Source: Deltaproteobacteria bacterium
Lineage (GTDB): Bacteria; Desulfobacterota; Desulfovibrionia; Desulfovibrionales; Desulfovibrionaceae
Length of the DNA: 10,197 bases
Assembly: GCA_025350085.1 (NCBI GenBank)
Contig: JANXYI010000015.1
Span: 1-10,197 of the forward strand
Direction: 5' to 3'
A program made the position numbers and the translations under genes. Under the pieces are notes generated by a model. It was not told the DNA's origin, ran no database searches, and worked only from the letters and a program-made list of their open reading frames with translations. Positions 1 to 7,404 of the stretch are shown here, in pieces; the stretch's first letter is position 1; each line of letters begins with the position of its first letter.

Positions 1-1197
1 GTCATGGGCGCCAAGAACCTCAAGGCCATCGCCATCGTGGGCGACGGCTCCTTCCCCCTGCCCGAGGGCAAGGCCTATGCCCAGGACTTCCAGGCGGTCT
101 ACACGCAGCTCACCGAGACCTCCATGATGAGCAAGTACCACGACCTGGGCACGGCCGGGAACGTGGCCGCCTTGAACGAACTCAAGTCCCTGCCCTGGCG
201 CAACCTGCAGGCCACCACGGACCCGGAGCGCATAGGCGGCATCAGCGGCGAGAAATTCGCCAAGGACATGCTCCTGCGCAACACGGCCTGTTCCGGCTGC
301 CCCGTGGGCTGCATCCATATCGGCTACCTGCGCGAGAAGTTCATGGCCGACAACCGCTACCTGTACCGCCAGGTGGCCTACGACTACGAGCCCATCTTCG
401 CGCTGGGCTCCATGCTGGGCATGGGCGACGGCTTCGGGGTGCTGGGCCTCATGGATTGCGTGGAGCGCGAGGGTCTGGACTGCATGAGCGCTGGCGTGGC
501 CCTGGCCTGGGCCACCGAGGCGCTGGAGAAGGGCCTCATCACCGAGGCCGAGACGCTCACACCGCTGGCCTTTGGCGAGGCCGCGGGCTACAAGGCCGCC
601 ATCCGCCACCTGGGCGCAGGCACCAACGAGTTCTACCGCCTGCTGGCCCAGGGCACGCTCAAGGCCGCGAAGCACTACAAGGGCGAGGACTTCGCCTGCG
701 TGCTGGGCCAGGAGATGGCCGGGTACGCCACGGGCGAGACCTTCTTCGTGTCCGAGAGTTTAAGCTTCCGGCACTCGCACCTGGACTCCAGCGCCTACTC
801 CGCGGACCAGAAGAAGCAGGACAAGGACGCGGCCAAGATCGTGGCCGGGTTTGTCCAGGACGAGGCCAGCCGCTGCGTCCTCACGAGCATGGTCGGCTGC
901 CTGTTCGCGCGCGGGGTGTACACCGAGGAGCGCATGAAGACGGCGCTCATCAGCCTGGGCTACCAGGGCGTGGCCGAGAACCTGGCCCAGGCCGGGGAGG
1001 CCATCCAGAAGCTCCGCTGGCGCTTAAGGCTGCGCTCCGGCTACGACCCTCTGGCCGCGAAGATCCCCAAACGCTACACCGAGATCGTGACCTGGAAGGG
1101 CCCCATCGACACCGCGTACATGGAGGAGCTGCGCCAGGCCTATGCCGCGCGGCTGCTGGACCTGGGCCGGGAAGAGAGCGCCGGGGCGGACGGGTAG
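1..1197 (+). CDS. Aldehyde:ferredoxin oxidoreductase (AOR) family protein, 5' truncated
   Basis: Tungsten-pterin enzymes of this family oxidise aldehydes to carboxylic acids and reduce ferredoxin in the cytoplasm of anaerobes. The open frame runs from base 1. The first visible residues (V-M-G-A-K-N-L-K-A-I) match the internal family motif GAVMGSKNLKAI, normally about 180-200 residues from the N-terminus, so the Met at base 4 is not the start and roughly a third of the protein lies outside. Counting from that Met, a C-x2-C-x3-C motif (C96, C99, C103) and a distal C299 in VGCLFARG should bind the [4Fe-4S] cluster. The first pterin motif is present as E154-x-x-G-L-D159 (usually DxxGLD). The second, usually DxxGLC, reads T-S-M-V-G-C299. 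The substrate cannot be told from this fragment. The gene ends at TAG 1195-1197 and converges on the - strand cluster. Confidence 0.93.
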   Translation, partial: VMGAKNLKAIAIVGDGSFPLPEGKAYAQDFQAVYTQLTETSMMSKYHDLGTAGNVAALNELKSLPWRNLQATTDPERIGGISGEKFAKDMLLRNTACSGCPVGCIHIGYLREKFMADNRYLYRQVAYDYEPIFALGSMLGMGDGFGVLGLMDCVEREGLDCMSAGVALAWATEALEKGLITEAETLTPLAFGEAAGYKAAIRHLGAGTNEFYRLLAQGTLKAAKHYKGEDFACVLGQEMAGYATGETFFVSESLSFRHSHLDSSAYSADQKKQDKDAAKIVAGFVQDEASRCVLTSMVGCLFARGVYTEERMKTALISLGYQGVAENLAQAGEAIQKLRWRLRLRSGYDPLAAKIPKRYTEIVTWKGPIDTAYMEELRQAYAARLLDLGREESAGADG

Positions 1198-1201
1198 CCG
1201 A

Positions 1202-1228
1202 CAGCAACTGACAGCAACAAGCAGCAAC
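1202..1228 (+). repeat. Three CAGCAAC heptamers at 10-base spacing
   Basis: CAGCAAC occurs at 1202-1208, 1212-1218 and 1222-1228, each start exactly 10 bases after the last, just after the AOR stop codon and before the terminator hairpin. The intervening trinucleotides differ (TGA, AAG). One helical turn between copies could suit a protein binding one DNA face, or the run may be chance or slippage. No function is claimed. Confidence 0.6.
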
Positions 1229-1230
1229 GA

Positions 1231-1260
1231 TAAAGGGCGGCCCGCAGGGGCCGCCCTTTA
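1231..1260. terminator. Bidirectional intrinsic terminator between convergent genes
   Basis: A perfect 13-bp inverted repeat, 1231-1243 (TAAAGGGCGGCCC) and 1248-1260, encloses the tetraloop GCAG. Because the arms start with TAAA and end with TTTA, each strand finishes the stem with TTTA followed by T, a short U-tract in both directions. It lies 33 bases after the AOR stop and 33 bases after the HD-GYP regulator stop (1294), so it can serve both convergent units. The U-tract is short, so efficiency is uncertain. Confidence 0.85.
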
Positions 1261-1293
1261 TCCTACGCCCGCCCGGGCGCGCAGGCAGGCCCG

Positions 1294-2859
1294 CTAGTCC
1301 TTGTAGGCCGTGCGGATGCTCAGGAATTCGTTCAGGTTGTCCAGCAGGATGTCGGTCATGCGCGGGTCGAAGTGCTGGCCGCGCTCCTTGCGGAAGTGCA
1401 CCACCACCTGCTCCACGGGCCAGGCCGGACGGTAGATGCGATCGCTCATGAGCGCGTCGAAGACATCGGCCACGGCGCCCAGACGCCCGTAGACCGGGAT
1501 GTCCTCCCCGGCCAGGCCCGAGGGATAGCCGGTGCCATCAAAGCGCTCGTGGTGGTGCAAGGAGATCATGGCCGCGGCCTTGAGCATCGGCCGGGTCGAG
1601 GACTTGAGGATCTCGTAGCCGATGCTCGGATGGGTCTGGATGAGGATCATCTCCTCTGGATTCAGCAGGCCCGGCTTGTTCAGCACGCTGTCCGGGATGC
1701 CCAGCTTGCCCACGTCGTGCATGGGCGCGGCCAGACGCAAGAGGTCGGCCTCGGCCTCAGGCAGGCCGTATTTGCGGGCCAGGATGTGGATGTACTCGGC
1801 CACACGGCGCACATGATTGCCGGTCTCGTGCGAGCGCCACTCGATGGTCTCGCCCAGGGTGTGGATGATCTCCCGCTGGGTGTCCTCGACTTCCTTGTTC
1901 AGGTGCAGGTTGTCAAAGGCGATGGACACGTTGGTGAAGAAGATCTCCACCAGCTGGCGGTCCAGGTCCGAGAGCTGGACGCTGCCCTCCAGATAGATGA
2001 CGCTCTCCGAGCCGTTGCGGCTGCGGAAATAGCCGATGTAGCGCGAGCCGTCGAAGAACAGACTGCTCTGCTCGCTTACGGCCCTGACGATCCGGGCGTG
2101 CAGGTCCGCCGACAGGACCTCCTCGACGTCCTTGCGGATGTGCTGCTCGAACTGGCCCGTGCCCGCCAGGATGTTGAAACGGCCCTGGTTGTTCACGGCG
2201 GCAAAGCCCGAGGCTTGGCAGACCACGGCGTTCTTGTGCAGGGACAAAATGGCCGTGATCTGGGTCAGCACGCCGGTGGAAAACTTCTCGAGCGACTGCA
2301 GCTCGAAGATGTTCTCCGAGGCCTCGATGATCTTCTCCAGCCCCTGGCGGTTGGCCTCGATGGTGGCGATGTCGCAGCTGGTGCGCAGGGCCGAGACAAT
2401 TGTCGTGATGAGCTTCTGGGCCGTGAGCTCGGTCTTTTCCTTGTAGTCGTTGATGTCGTATTCGACGATGACGCGCTCTTCCGGGGCCTGGCCTGGCTGG
2501 CCGGTGCGCAGGATGATGCGCACGAAGAGGTTTTTCAGCTCCTCCCGGATGTATTGCACGAGCTTGAGGCCCGTGTCGTTCTCCTCCATGACCACGTCGA
2601 GCAGGATCACCGCGATGTCCGGGTGCTGGGCCAAGAGCCCGCGGGCTTCGCGCCCGGTGTAGGCGGACAAGAACGCCAGGCTGCGGCCCTTGTAGCTGAA
2701 GCCGGAGAGCACCAGCCTGGTCACGTTGTGGACCTCGGCCTCGTCGTCCACGATGAGGATCTTCCAGGCCGCGCCCTGGCTGAGGGAGCGCGCGACCTGG
2801 GCCAACGGGGCCGGGGCCTCGTCCTGGAACAGCAGTTCGTCGCCCGTCTGTGTGCTCAT
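1294..2859 (-). CDS. Response regulator with REC, DUF3369 and HD-GYP cyclic di-GMP phosphodiesterase domains
   Basis: 521 residues, cytoplasmic; predicted to hydrolyse cyclic di-GMP when phosphorylated. A REC domain (about 32-160) has acidic pair D38/D39, phosphoacceptor D88 in ILLDVV, T119 and a Lys near 140. Residues about 165-325 form the DUF3369 linker-sensor region often found between REC and HD-GYP; the NDYKEKTEL stretch at its border is typical. The HD-GYP domain (about 330-515) keeps all signature elements: HETGNHVRRVAEY, HD at 381-382 in MHDVGKLGIPD, HHHER at 435-439 and GYP at 444-446. No catalytic residue is visibly missing, so activity is expected. The ATG overlaps the upstream kinase stop as ATGA (2856-2859), with GAGG five bases before the start, indicating translational coupling and a cognate pair. 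Related to RpfG-type regulators, but with the extra DUF3369 segment. Confidence 0.95.
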   Translation of the reverse strand: MSTQTGDELLFQDEAPAPLAQVARSLSQGAAWKILIVDDEAEVHNVTRLVLSGFSYKGRSLAFLSAYTGREARGLLAQHPDIAVILLDVVMEENDTGLKLVQYIREELKNLFVRIILRTGQPGQAPEERVIVEYDINDYKEKTELTAQKLITTIVSALRTSCDIATIEANRQGLEKIIEASENIFELQSLEKFSTGVLTQITAILSLHKNAVVCQASGFAAVNNQGRFNILAGTGQFEQHIRKDVEEVLSADLHARIVRAVSEQSSLFFDGSRYIGYFRSRNGSESVIYLEGSVQLSDLDRQLVEIFFTNVSIAFDNLHLNKEVEDTQREIIHTLGETIEWRSHETGNHVRRVAEYIHILARKYGLPEAEADLLRLAAPMHDVGKLGIPDSVLNKPGLLNPEEMILIQTHPSIGYEILKSSTRPMLKAAAMISLHHHERFDGTGYPSGLAGEDIPVYGRLGAVADVFDALMSDRIYRPAWPVEQVVVHFRKERGQHFDPRMTDILLDNLNEFLSIRTAYKD

Positions 2860-5800
2860 TGTGTCCTCAAGCCGGTAAGCGGCATGTCCAGGAAGAAGGC
2901 GGTTCCCTGGCCCAGGGTGCTCTCGCAGCGGATCGTGCCTGCGAGTTGTTGCGTCACGATGTTGTAGAGGATGTGCAGGCCCAGGCCTGTCCCTCCCCGG
3001 CCTCTCTTGGTCGTGTAGAATGGCTCGAATATTTTGTCCAGATGTTCCGGCGCGATGCCCTTTCCGTCATCGCTAAAGGCCAGGGACAGCCGCCCCTGCT
3101 CCTGGCCGCAGGCAATGGTCAGGCGGCCGGCCTGGCCGGGATCGAAGGCATGCAGCAGGGCGTTCATCACCAGGTTGGTCAGGATCTGGGAAAAGGCGCC
3201 GGGATAGGAGTCGATGGTAAGCTCCGGGTCGCAGGCAAGCTCCACCGTGACGGCGCTTTTCTTGAGCTGGGGCTTAAGCGACAGCAGCACCTCTTCCAGG
3301 TAGTCGCGCAGGGTAAAGGAGCGGCGCTCCTCGGTGGAGCGGTCCACGGCCACCTGCTTGAAGCTGCGGATGAGCTCCGAGGCGCGCCGAAGGTTGACCA
3401 GGATCATGCGCGTGGACTCGTCGCACAGGGCCAGGAACTTTTCCAGGCCCGTGCGCGTGAGCGTTCCTTCCTGGTACGCGCCGAGCGCGGCCTTGGCCCG
3501 GGCCTCCAGGTGCGAGGCCGCGGTGACGCCCACGCCCACCGGGGTGTTGATCTCGTGCGCCACGCCCGCCACCAGCCCGCCGAGGGAGGCCATCTTCTCC
3601 GACTCCACCAGCTGCCTCTGGGTGCGGGTGAGCTGCTCCAGGGTCTCCTTGAGCTCCTGGTTGGCGTGCTCCAGCTGCCGGGTGCGCTCCAGCACACGCT
3701 GCTCCAGGCCCTCGTTCAGGAGCCGGATGGTCTCCTCGGACTGCCTGCGCGCCGTGATGTCGCGCGAAAAGCTGGCCAGCTGCCGGGGCACACCGTCGGT
3801 GTCGAGCACCGGGTAGATGGTCACGGCGTAGATAAAGCCCTCGCGCTCCTCCTCAAAGGTGCGCGGGCTTCTGGTGCGCACGGCCTCCCGGGTCTGCAGG
3901 CGGCGGGTCTCCGCGGCGTTGGGCGGGAGGTGGTCATAGATGGTGTGGCCTACCATCTCCTCGGCCGAGAGGCCGCGGCGCTTGGCCCCGTGCTCGTTGA
4001 TGGCCAAGATGACGCCCTCGGTGTCCATGAGGATGGCCGAGTCCGAGGTGGCGTCGAACAGGGCGCGGATGCGCGCCTCGCTCTCGCGCAGCTCCTCCAC
4101 GGCCTGCTTGCGCTCGGTGACGTCGGCCAGGGTCCCGTCGATGCGCACCAGGCTGCCGTCGGCGTCGCGCACGGCCCGGGCGATGAGCGAACCCCAGAAG
4201 AGGCTGCCGCTCTTGCGGCGCATGGCCATCTCCATGCCATCCACCGCGCCGGTGTCCGACAACACCCGCAGGAACCTGGCCCGACCCAGGGGGTAGGCGT
4301 AGACCTGCCGCCCCAGGTCCGTGACCTGGGCCACCAGCTCCTCCACCGAGTTGTAGCCCAGGATGCGGGCGAGCGCCGGGTTGGCGGAGAGGAAGCGGCC
4401 GTCGGGCGTGGACTGGAAGATGCCTTCCGGGGCGTTCAGGAAGATGCCGCGGAAATTCTCCTCGGCCTTGCGCAGGGCCTGCTCCACGCGCCTGCGCTCA
4501 TGGATCTCCTGCTCGCGCAGGCGGATGGTCTCTTTCAGCTCCTCGGCGTGGCGGGTCAGCAGGCGTTCACGCTCGATGTGGTAGTCGATGCGCCGCACCA
4601 GCTCGTCCGGGGTGATGCGCATGGCGGCCAGCATCCGGCCGTAGACGTCGCTTAGGACCCTGGTCTCCTCCGGGCTGAAGACCCCGGCCTTGCCCAGGGC
4701 CTTGTGCGCCGCGGCCGCGCCCACCACGCCGGAAAGGGACTTCTCCACCTCGGCGTAGAGCGCGGCCAGCATGGTCACGGTGATCTTGTCCCGACCAAAG
4801 AGGTCCAGGGTGCGCATGCTCGCCAGGAGGATGTCCAGGGCCTCGGCCCGGGGCAGATACTCCCGCAGGGTGCGCTCCATGAGCAGGCACTTCTGGCCCA
4901 GGTCGATGTCCGCCTCCTCCAGCGGCCCGGCCTCGCTCTCGCGGGCCGCGGGCTGGCCCGTGAACTCGGCCAGCACCGCCACTTCCTGGCGGGTCTGGCT
5001 GGTGAAGAGCGAGACCAGGACGTAGAGCCCGATGTTGCAGCCAAGGGTCCAGAACACCGAGTGCGTCACCGGGTCCAGGCCGGTCAGGCCGAAGAGGGCC
5101 TCGGAGCGCAGGAAGGAGAGCCCGAACAGACCGTCGTGCACCAGCCCGGCCCAGATGCCGTCGCTTCGGGACAGGGCGGGCAGGAGCATGGTGTGCACCC
5201 AGAGCAGGAACCCGGAAGTAAGCCCGGCCATGGCCCCGGCCCTGGTGCCGCCCTTCCAGAAGATGCCGCCCAGGATGGCCGGGCCGAACTGCAGCACCGC
5301 GCCAAAGGCGATGATGCCGATGTTCACCAGGATGTAGGACTCGCCCACGGCCAGCTCGAACCAGTAGGACACCAGGACGAGGAAGGCCACGCAGGCCCAG
5401 CGGCATTGCAGCAGGCGGCGCTTCAAGAGGCCCAGGGCCGGCACCCGCTCGATGACCGGCAGGAGCAGGTGGTTGGTCAGCATCACGGCGTTGGTCATGG
5501 ACGAGACCATGACCATACCCATGGCCGCGGAAAAGCCCCCCAGGAAGACCAGGACCGCCAGGGCCGGGTGGCCGTGGGCCAGGGGCAGGCCCAGCACGAA
5601 GGTGTCGGCCTGGGCCGGGGAGAGCCCGTCCGCCAGCCCGGCCACGGCGATGGGCACCACGAAGATGTTGATCAGCAGCAGATACAGCGGAAAGACCCAG
5701 GAGGCGGTGAGGATGTGCCGTTCGTCGGAGTTTTCCACCACGGCCAGGTGGAACTGGTGCGGCAGGAACAGGATGGCCGACATGGCGAGCAGCAGGTAGC

Positions 5801-6539
5801 TGGCCCAGGTGACGTAGGGCGAGCCCTCGGAACTAGCCAGGGTCAGGATGCCCGCCAGCCGATCCGGCGGCAGCTTGCCGAGCAGGTCGGACAGGCCGTG
5901 GTTCAGGAAGAACACGGCGAACACGCCCACGCCCGCCAGGGCCACCAGCTTGATCACGGCCTCGGCCGTGACCGTGGCCACCATGCCCGGATGGCGGTCT
6001 GTGGGGTCCATGCGCCGCACACCGAGCAGGATGGTGTAGGCGATCATGAGCACCACCACCAGCGGCCCGATGAAGTTCTGCAGCCACGAGCCGCCCCCGG
6101 CCACCAGGGAGAAGGTGGAGATGACGCTTTTGAGCTGCAGGGCCACGTAGGGCACGCTGCCCAGGAAGGCGACCACCGTGGCCAGGGCCGCTATGCGGTG
6201 GCTCTTGCCATAGCGCGCGGCCAGGATGTCGGCGATGCTGCCGATGTGGAAGTTCGACTTGATGCGCACGAGCTTGCGCAGGAGAAACCACCACAGGGCA
6301 GCGGCAATGGTCGGGCCGAGGTAGATGGTCAGGAACAAGAGGCCCGAGTCCACGGCCTTGCCCACGGAGCCGTAGAAGGTCCAGCTCGTGGCGTAGGTGG
6401 CCAGCGACAGGGAGTAGACCCAGGGGTTGTTCGTGACCGGGCGGCCCGTCTCGGAGCGGCGCTCGGCCCACCTGGCCAGCAGGAACAGGCAGGTGATGTA
6501 GCCCGCCAGGAGCAGCAGCACGAACAGCGGGCTAAACAT
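2856..6539 (-). CDS. Sodium:solute symporter-histidine kinase fusion (SSS-STAC-PAS-PAS-HisKA-HATPase)
   Basis: 1227 residues from the ATG at 6539. Residues about 1-515 are a multi-helix SSS (solute carrier 5) domain; examples are NPWVYSLSLATYATSWTFYG near 38-57 and GGFSAAMGMVMVSSMTNAV near 334-352. Residues about 535-620 resemble the STAC domain that links SSS to kinases such as CbrA (ends VVGAAAAHKAL). A coiled coil (about 650-690) leads to PAS1 (about 691-810) and PAS2 (about 822-932), then a second coiled coil (935-980). The kinase core has H995 in AHEINTP, N-box N1126, DDGKGI at 1157-1162, FEPFYTTK and GTGLGL. It has no receiver; the overlapping HD-GYP gene supplies one. An upstream ATG at 6698 is open but adds 53 Arg/Pro/Ala-rich residues read out of frame through the neighbour's repeat, so 6539 is preferred: it starts a membrane helix, AAAGGG lies five bases before it, and it overlaps the previous stop by 8 bases. 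The ligand, and whether it truly transports, are unknown. Confidence 0.93.
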   Translation of the reverse strand: MFSPLFVLLLLAGYITCLFLLARWAERRSETGRPVTNNPWVYSLSLATYATSWTFYGSVGKAVDSGLLFLTIYLGPTIAAALWWFLLRKLVRIKSNFHIGSIADILAARYGKSHRIAALATVVAFLGSVPYVALQLKSVISTFSLVAGGGSWLQNFIGPLVVVLMIAYTILLGVRRMDPTDRHPGMVATVTAEAVIKLVALAGVGVFAVFFLNHGLSDLLGKLPPDRLAGILTLASSEGSPYVTWASYLLLAMSAILFLPHQFHLAVVENSDERHILTASWVFPLYLLLINIFVVPIAVAGLADGLSPAQADTFVLGLPLAHGHPALAVLVFLGGFSAAMGMVMVSSMTNAVMLTNHLLLPVIERVPALGLLKRRLLQCRWACVAFLVLVSYWFELAVGESYILVNIGIIAFGAVLQFGPAILGGIFWKGGTRAGAMAGLTSGFLLWVHTMLLPALSRSDGIWAGLVHDGLFGLSFLRSEALFGLTGLDPVTHSVFWTLGCNIGLYVLVSLFTSQTRQEVAVLAEFTGQPAARESEAGPLEEADIDLGQKCLLMERTLREYLPRAEALDILLASMRTLDLFGRDKITVTMLAALYAEVEKSLSGVVGAAAAHKALGKAGVFSPEETRVLSDVYGRMLAAMRITPDELVRRIDYHIERERLLTRHAEELKETIRLREQEIHERRRVEQALRKAEENFRGIFLNAPEGIFQSTPDGRFLSANPALARILGYNSVEELVAQVTDLGRQVYAYPLGRARFLRVLSDTGAVDGMEMAMRRKSGSLFWGSLIARAVRDADGSLVRIDGTLADVTERKQAVEELRESEARIRALFDATSDSAILMDTEGVILAINEHGAKRRGLSAEEMVGHTIYDHLPPNAAETRRLQTREAVRTRSPRTFEEEREGFIYAVTIYPVLDTDGVPRQLASFSRDITARRQSEETIRLLNEGLEQRVLERTRQLEHANQELKETLEQLTRTQRQLVESEKMASLGGLVAGVAHEINTPVGVGVTAASHLEARAKAALGAYQEGTLTRTGLEKFLALCDESTRMILVNLRRASELIRSFKQVAVDRSTEERRSFTLRDYLEEVLLSLKPQLKKSAVTVELACDPELTIDSYPGAFSQILTNLVMNALLHAFDPGQAGRLTIACGQEQGRLSLAFSDDGKGIAPEHLDKIFEPFYTTKRGRGGTGLGLHILYNIVTQQLAGTIRCESTLGQGTAFFLDMPLTGLRTQ

Positions 6540-6864
6540 CGCTGCCCTTTGGCCCCGTTGTTTCCGGGCCGCCGGGGTCCGGGCCGCCGGACTTCGGGCC
6601 AAAGGGGTCCGGCCCGTCAGGGCCCGGACCATCAGGGTCTGACCCAAAGAGGTCCGGGGCAGGCGGTCCGGCGGGTGCGCTGTCCCTGTGCGCGACACTG
6701 CGGGCCGTCACAAACAGCAGGACAATGGCCAGGCCCCAGAGGGTGAACAGCCAGCCGAACAGCGCCCCTGGACCAGGGATGCTCAAGGCCGGCCAGTTGA
6801 AGAGCACGAGCAGCGCCGCAAAGACGAAGCGGGAGATGCCGGGCTTTCCGAATGGCCGTGTCAT
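6532..6864 (-). CDS. Small two-helix membrane protein with Gly-Pro-Asp pentapeptide tail
   Basis: 110 residues from the ATG at 6864, chosen because GGAGGG (6872-6877) sits seven bases upstream. A longer open frame to 6948 adds only Arg/Gly-rich sequence. A short basic N-terminus precedes two hydrophobic segments, about 12-30 (FVFAALLVLFNWPALSI) and 34-53 (ALFGWLFTLWGLAIVLLFVT), joined by a tight IPGPG turn, followed by a cytosolic-looking TARSVAHR. The last 48 residues are disordered and repetitive (see the repeat entry). The gene overlaps the symporter-kinase start by 8 bases (6532-6539), so the two are probably translated together. Small two-helix proteins are known partners of some SSS transporters (for example the DUF4212 type), which makes an accessory subunit of the sensor plausible. 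I cannot assign it to a named family, and the role is inferred from size, topology and position. Confidence 0.82.
   Translation of the reverse strand: MTRPFGKPGISRFVFAALLVLFNWPALSIPGPGALFGWLFTLWGLAIVLLFVTARSVAHRDSAPAGPPAPDLFGSDPDGPGPDGPDPFGPKSGGPDPGGPETTGPKGSDV
6541..6645 (-). repeat. 15-bp tandem repeat coding for seven GPDPx-like pentapeptides
   Basis: Residues 74-108 of the small membrane protein read as seven five-residue units: GSDPD, GPGPD, GPDPF, GPKSG, GPDPG, GPETT, GPKGS. Gly opens every unit and Pro follows in six of them. The preceding APDLF (69-73) looks like a further decayed copy. In DNA the unit is a degenerate 15-mer beginning GGNCCNGAC. Because 15 is divisible by three, gain or loss of units keeps the frame. 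The repeat ends directly before the ribosome-binding site and start of the symporter-kinase gene. Confidence 0.85.
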
Positions 6865-7026
6865 GCCTCTGCCCTCCCTCGTGCGGATGTCCACCCCGGC
6901 GCAGTGGCCAGTCCCGCCACCTGTACGCCTTCCGGCGCACCGGCGCAACAGCGGGCGCAGGTTTTGCGTAGTCCCCGCCCGGAACCTGGGGCCGGGGCGG
7001 TCAGGACGCGGAGGGGGCGCGGCGGC
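6865..7026 (-). promoter_or_regulatory. Intergenic region probably carrying the module A promoter and 5' leader
   Basis: This 162-base gap between the receiver gene stop and the small membrane protein start is the only non-coding space upstream of module A. It contains a tandem 8-bp direct repeat CCGGCGCA (6932-6939 and 6940-6947) and an inverted repeat GTGGC/GCCAC (6904-6908 and 6916-6920, 7-base spacer), either of which could be an operator. A strong Shine-Dalgarno GGAGGG lies at 6872-6877. Read on the - strand, TTGCGC then 17 bases then TACAGG is a poor match to a sigma-70 promoter. I saw no convincing sigma-54 site. The promoter role is inferred from position. Confidence 0.4.
6971..7007 (-). 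other. GC-rich hairpin after the receiver gene, weak terminator candidate
   Basis: Arms CCGCCCGG (6975-6982) and CCGGGGCGG (6992-7000) pair with one bulged base around a 9-base loop. The outer GTCC (6971-6974) and GGAC (7004-7007) extend the stem past a 3-base bulge. It lies about 20 bases after the receiver stop codon. The transcript downstream reads TACGCAAAAC, with no U-tract, so it is not a typical intrinsic terminator. Transcription may read through into module A, or stop by Rho. Confidence 0.35.
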
Positions 7027-7404
7027 CTAAAGGGCGGCCAGAAGCCGCTGCACCAGGGCCTTGATGTCCCCAGGGCTCACGGGCTTGGGCAGGAAGGCCA
7101 GGGGTTCGGTGGACAGGGCCCGGGCCATGGTCTCGGGGTCGGTGTAGGCCGTGGCGTAGGCCACGGGCGGGCCGTTCTGCGCGCGGATCAGCCGGGTGGT
7201 CTCGATGCCGTCCAGCTCGCCCTGCAGGTGGATGTCCATAAGCACCAGGTCCGGGCGCAGGCCTTGCAGCACGGCCAGGGCGTCCTCGCCGGAGGCCACC
7301 GAGGCGCCGACCCGGTGGCCGAGGTTCTTGATGTGCATCTCCATGGCCAGCGAGATGATGCGCTCGTCCTCCACCACGAGGATGGTCAGCGGGCCGGGGC
7401 TCAA
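7027..7404 (-). CDS. Stand-alone receiver-domain response regulator, TTG start
   Basis: 125 residues, essentially one REC domain: acidic triad E12/D13/E14 in LVVEDER, phosphoacceptor D57 in LVLMDIHL, T85 in the ATAYTD stretch, and K107 in FLPKPV. No DNA-binding, ANTAR or enzymatic domain follows, so it should act by protein contact, as an anti-anti-sigma-like or phosphorelay adaptor, or as a competitor for phosphoryl groups. The start is a TTG that overlaps the kinase stop as TTGA (7401-7404), with GGAGG four bases before it. The next in-frame ATG (residue 21) would remove the acidic residues, so TTG is well supported. The overlap and the matching kinase type (HisKA_2 kinases often pair with small receivers) make the preceding kinase its likely partner. 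Confidence 0.92.
   Translation of the reverse strand: MSPGPLTILVVEDERIISLAMEMHIKNLGHRVGASVASGEDALAVLQGLRPDLVLMDIHLQGELDGIETTRLIRAQNGPPVAYATAYTDPETMARALSTEPLAFLPKPVSPGDIKALVQRLLAAL

Noticed and set aside
456..1211. 251-residue + strand frame inside the AOR gene
   Set aside because: It is an out-of-frame, Arg/Gly-rich shadow of the AOR coding sequence, which carries the cluster and pterin motifs.
1270..1279. Palindrome CGCCCGGGCG between the terminator and the HD-GYP regulator stop
   Set aside because: It has no loop, is only 10 bp, and is easily expected by chance in this GC-rich gap.
6541..6645. CRISPR array or collagen-like repeat
   Set aside because: The units are contiguous 15-mers without spacers, and they encode a five-residue, not a three-residue, period.
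6540..6698. N-terminal extension of the symporter-kinase to an ATG at 6698
   Set aside because: The extra 53 residues (with R-T-P-L-A-R-S-P-A-A type repeats) are the neighbour's 15-bp repeat read in another frame. The ATG at 6539 begins a membrane helix and has a ribosome-binding site.
1372..6746. Three very long + strand open frames (1372-2967, 2850-4655, 4704-6746) opposite the symporter-kinase and HD-GYP regulator
   Set aside because: Their translations are rich in Gly, His, Gln, Val and Ala with no recognisable domain, while the - strand carries clear kinase and HD-GYP motifs throughout. Long antisense frames are expected when third codon positions are mostly G or C.
6865..6948. N-terminal extension of the small membrane protein to an ATG at 6948
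   Set aside because: It adds Arg/Gly-rich sequence without a better ribosome-binding site, whereas the ATG at 6864 has GGAGGG at a suitable distance.
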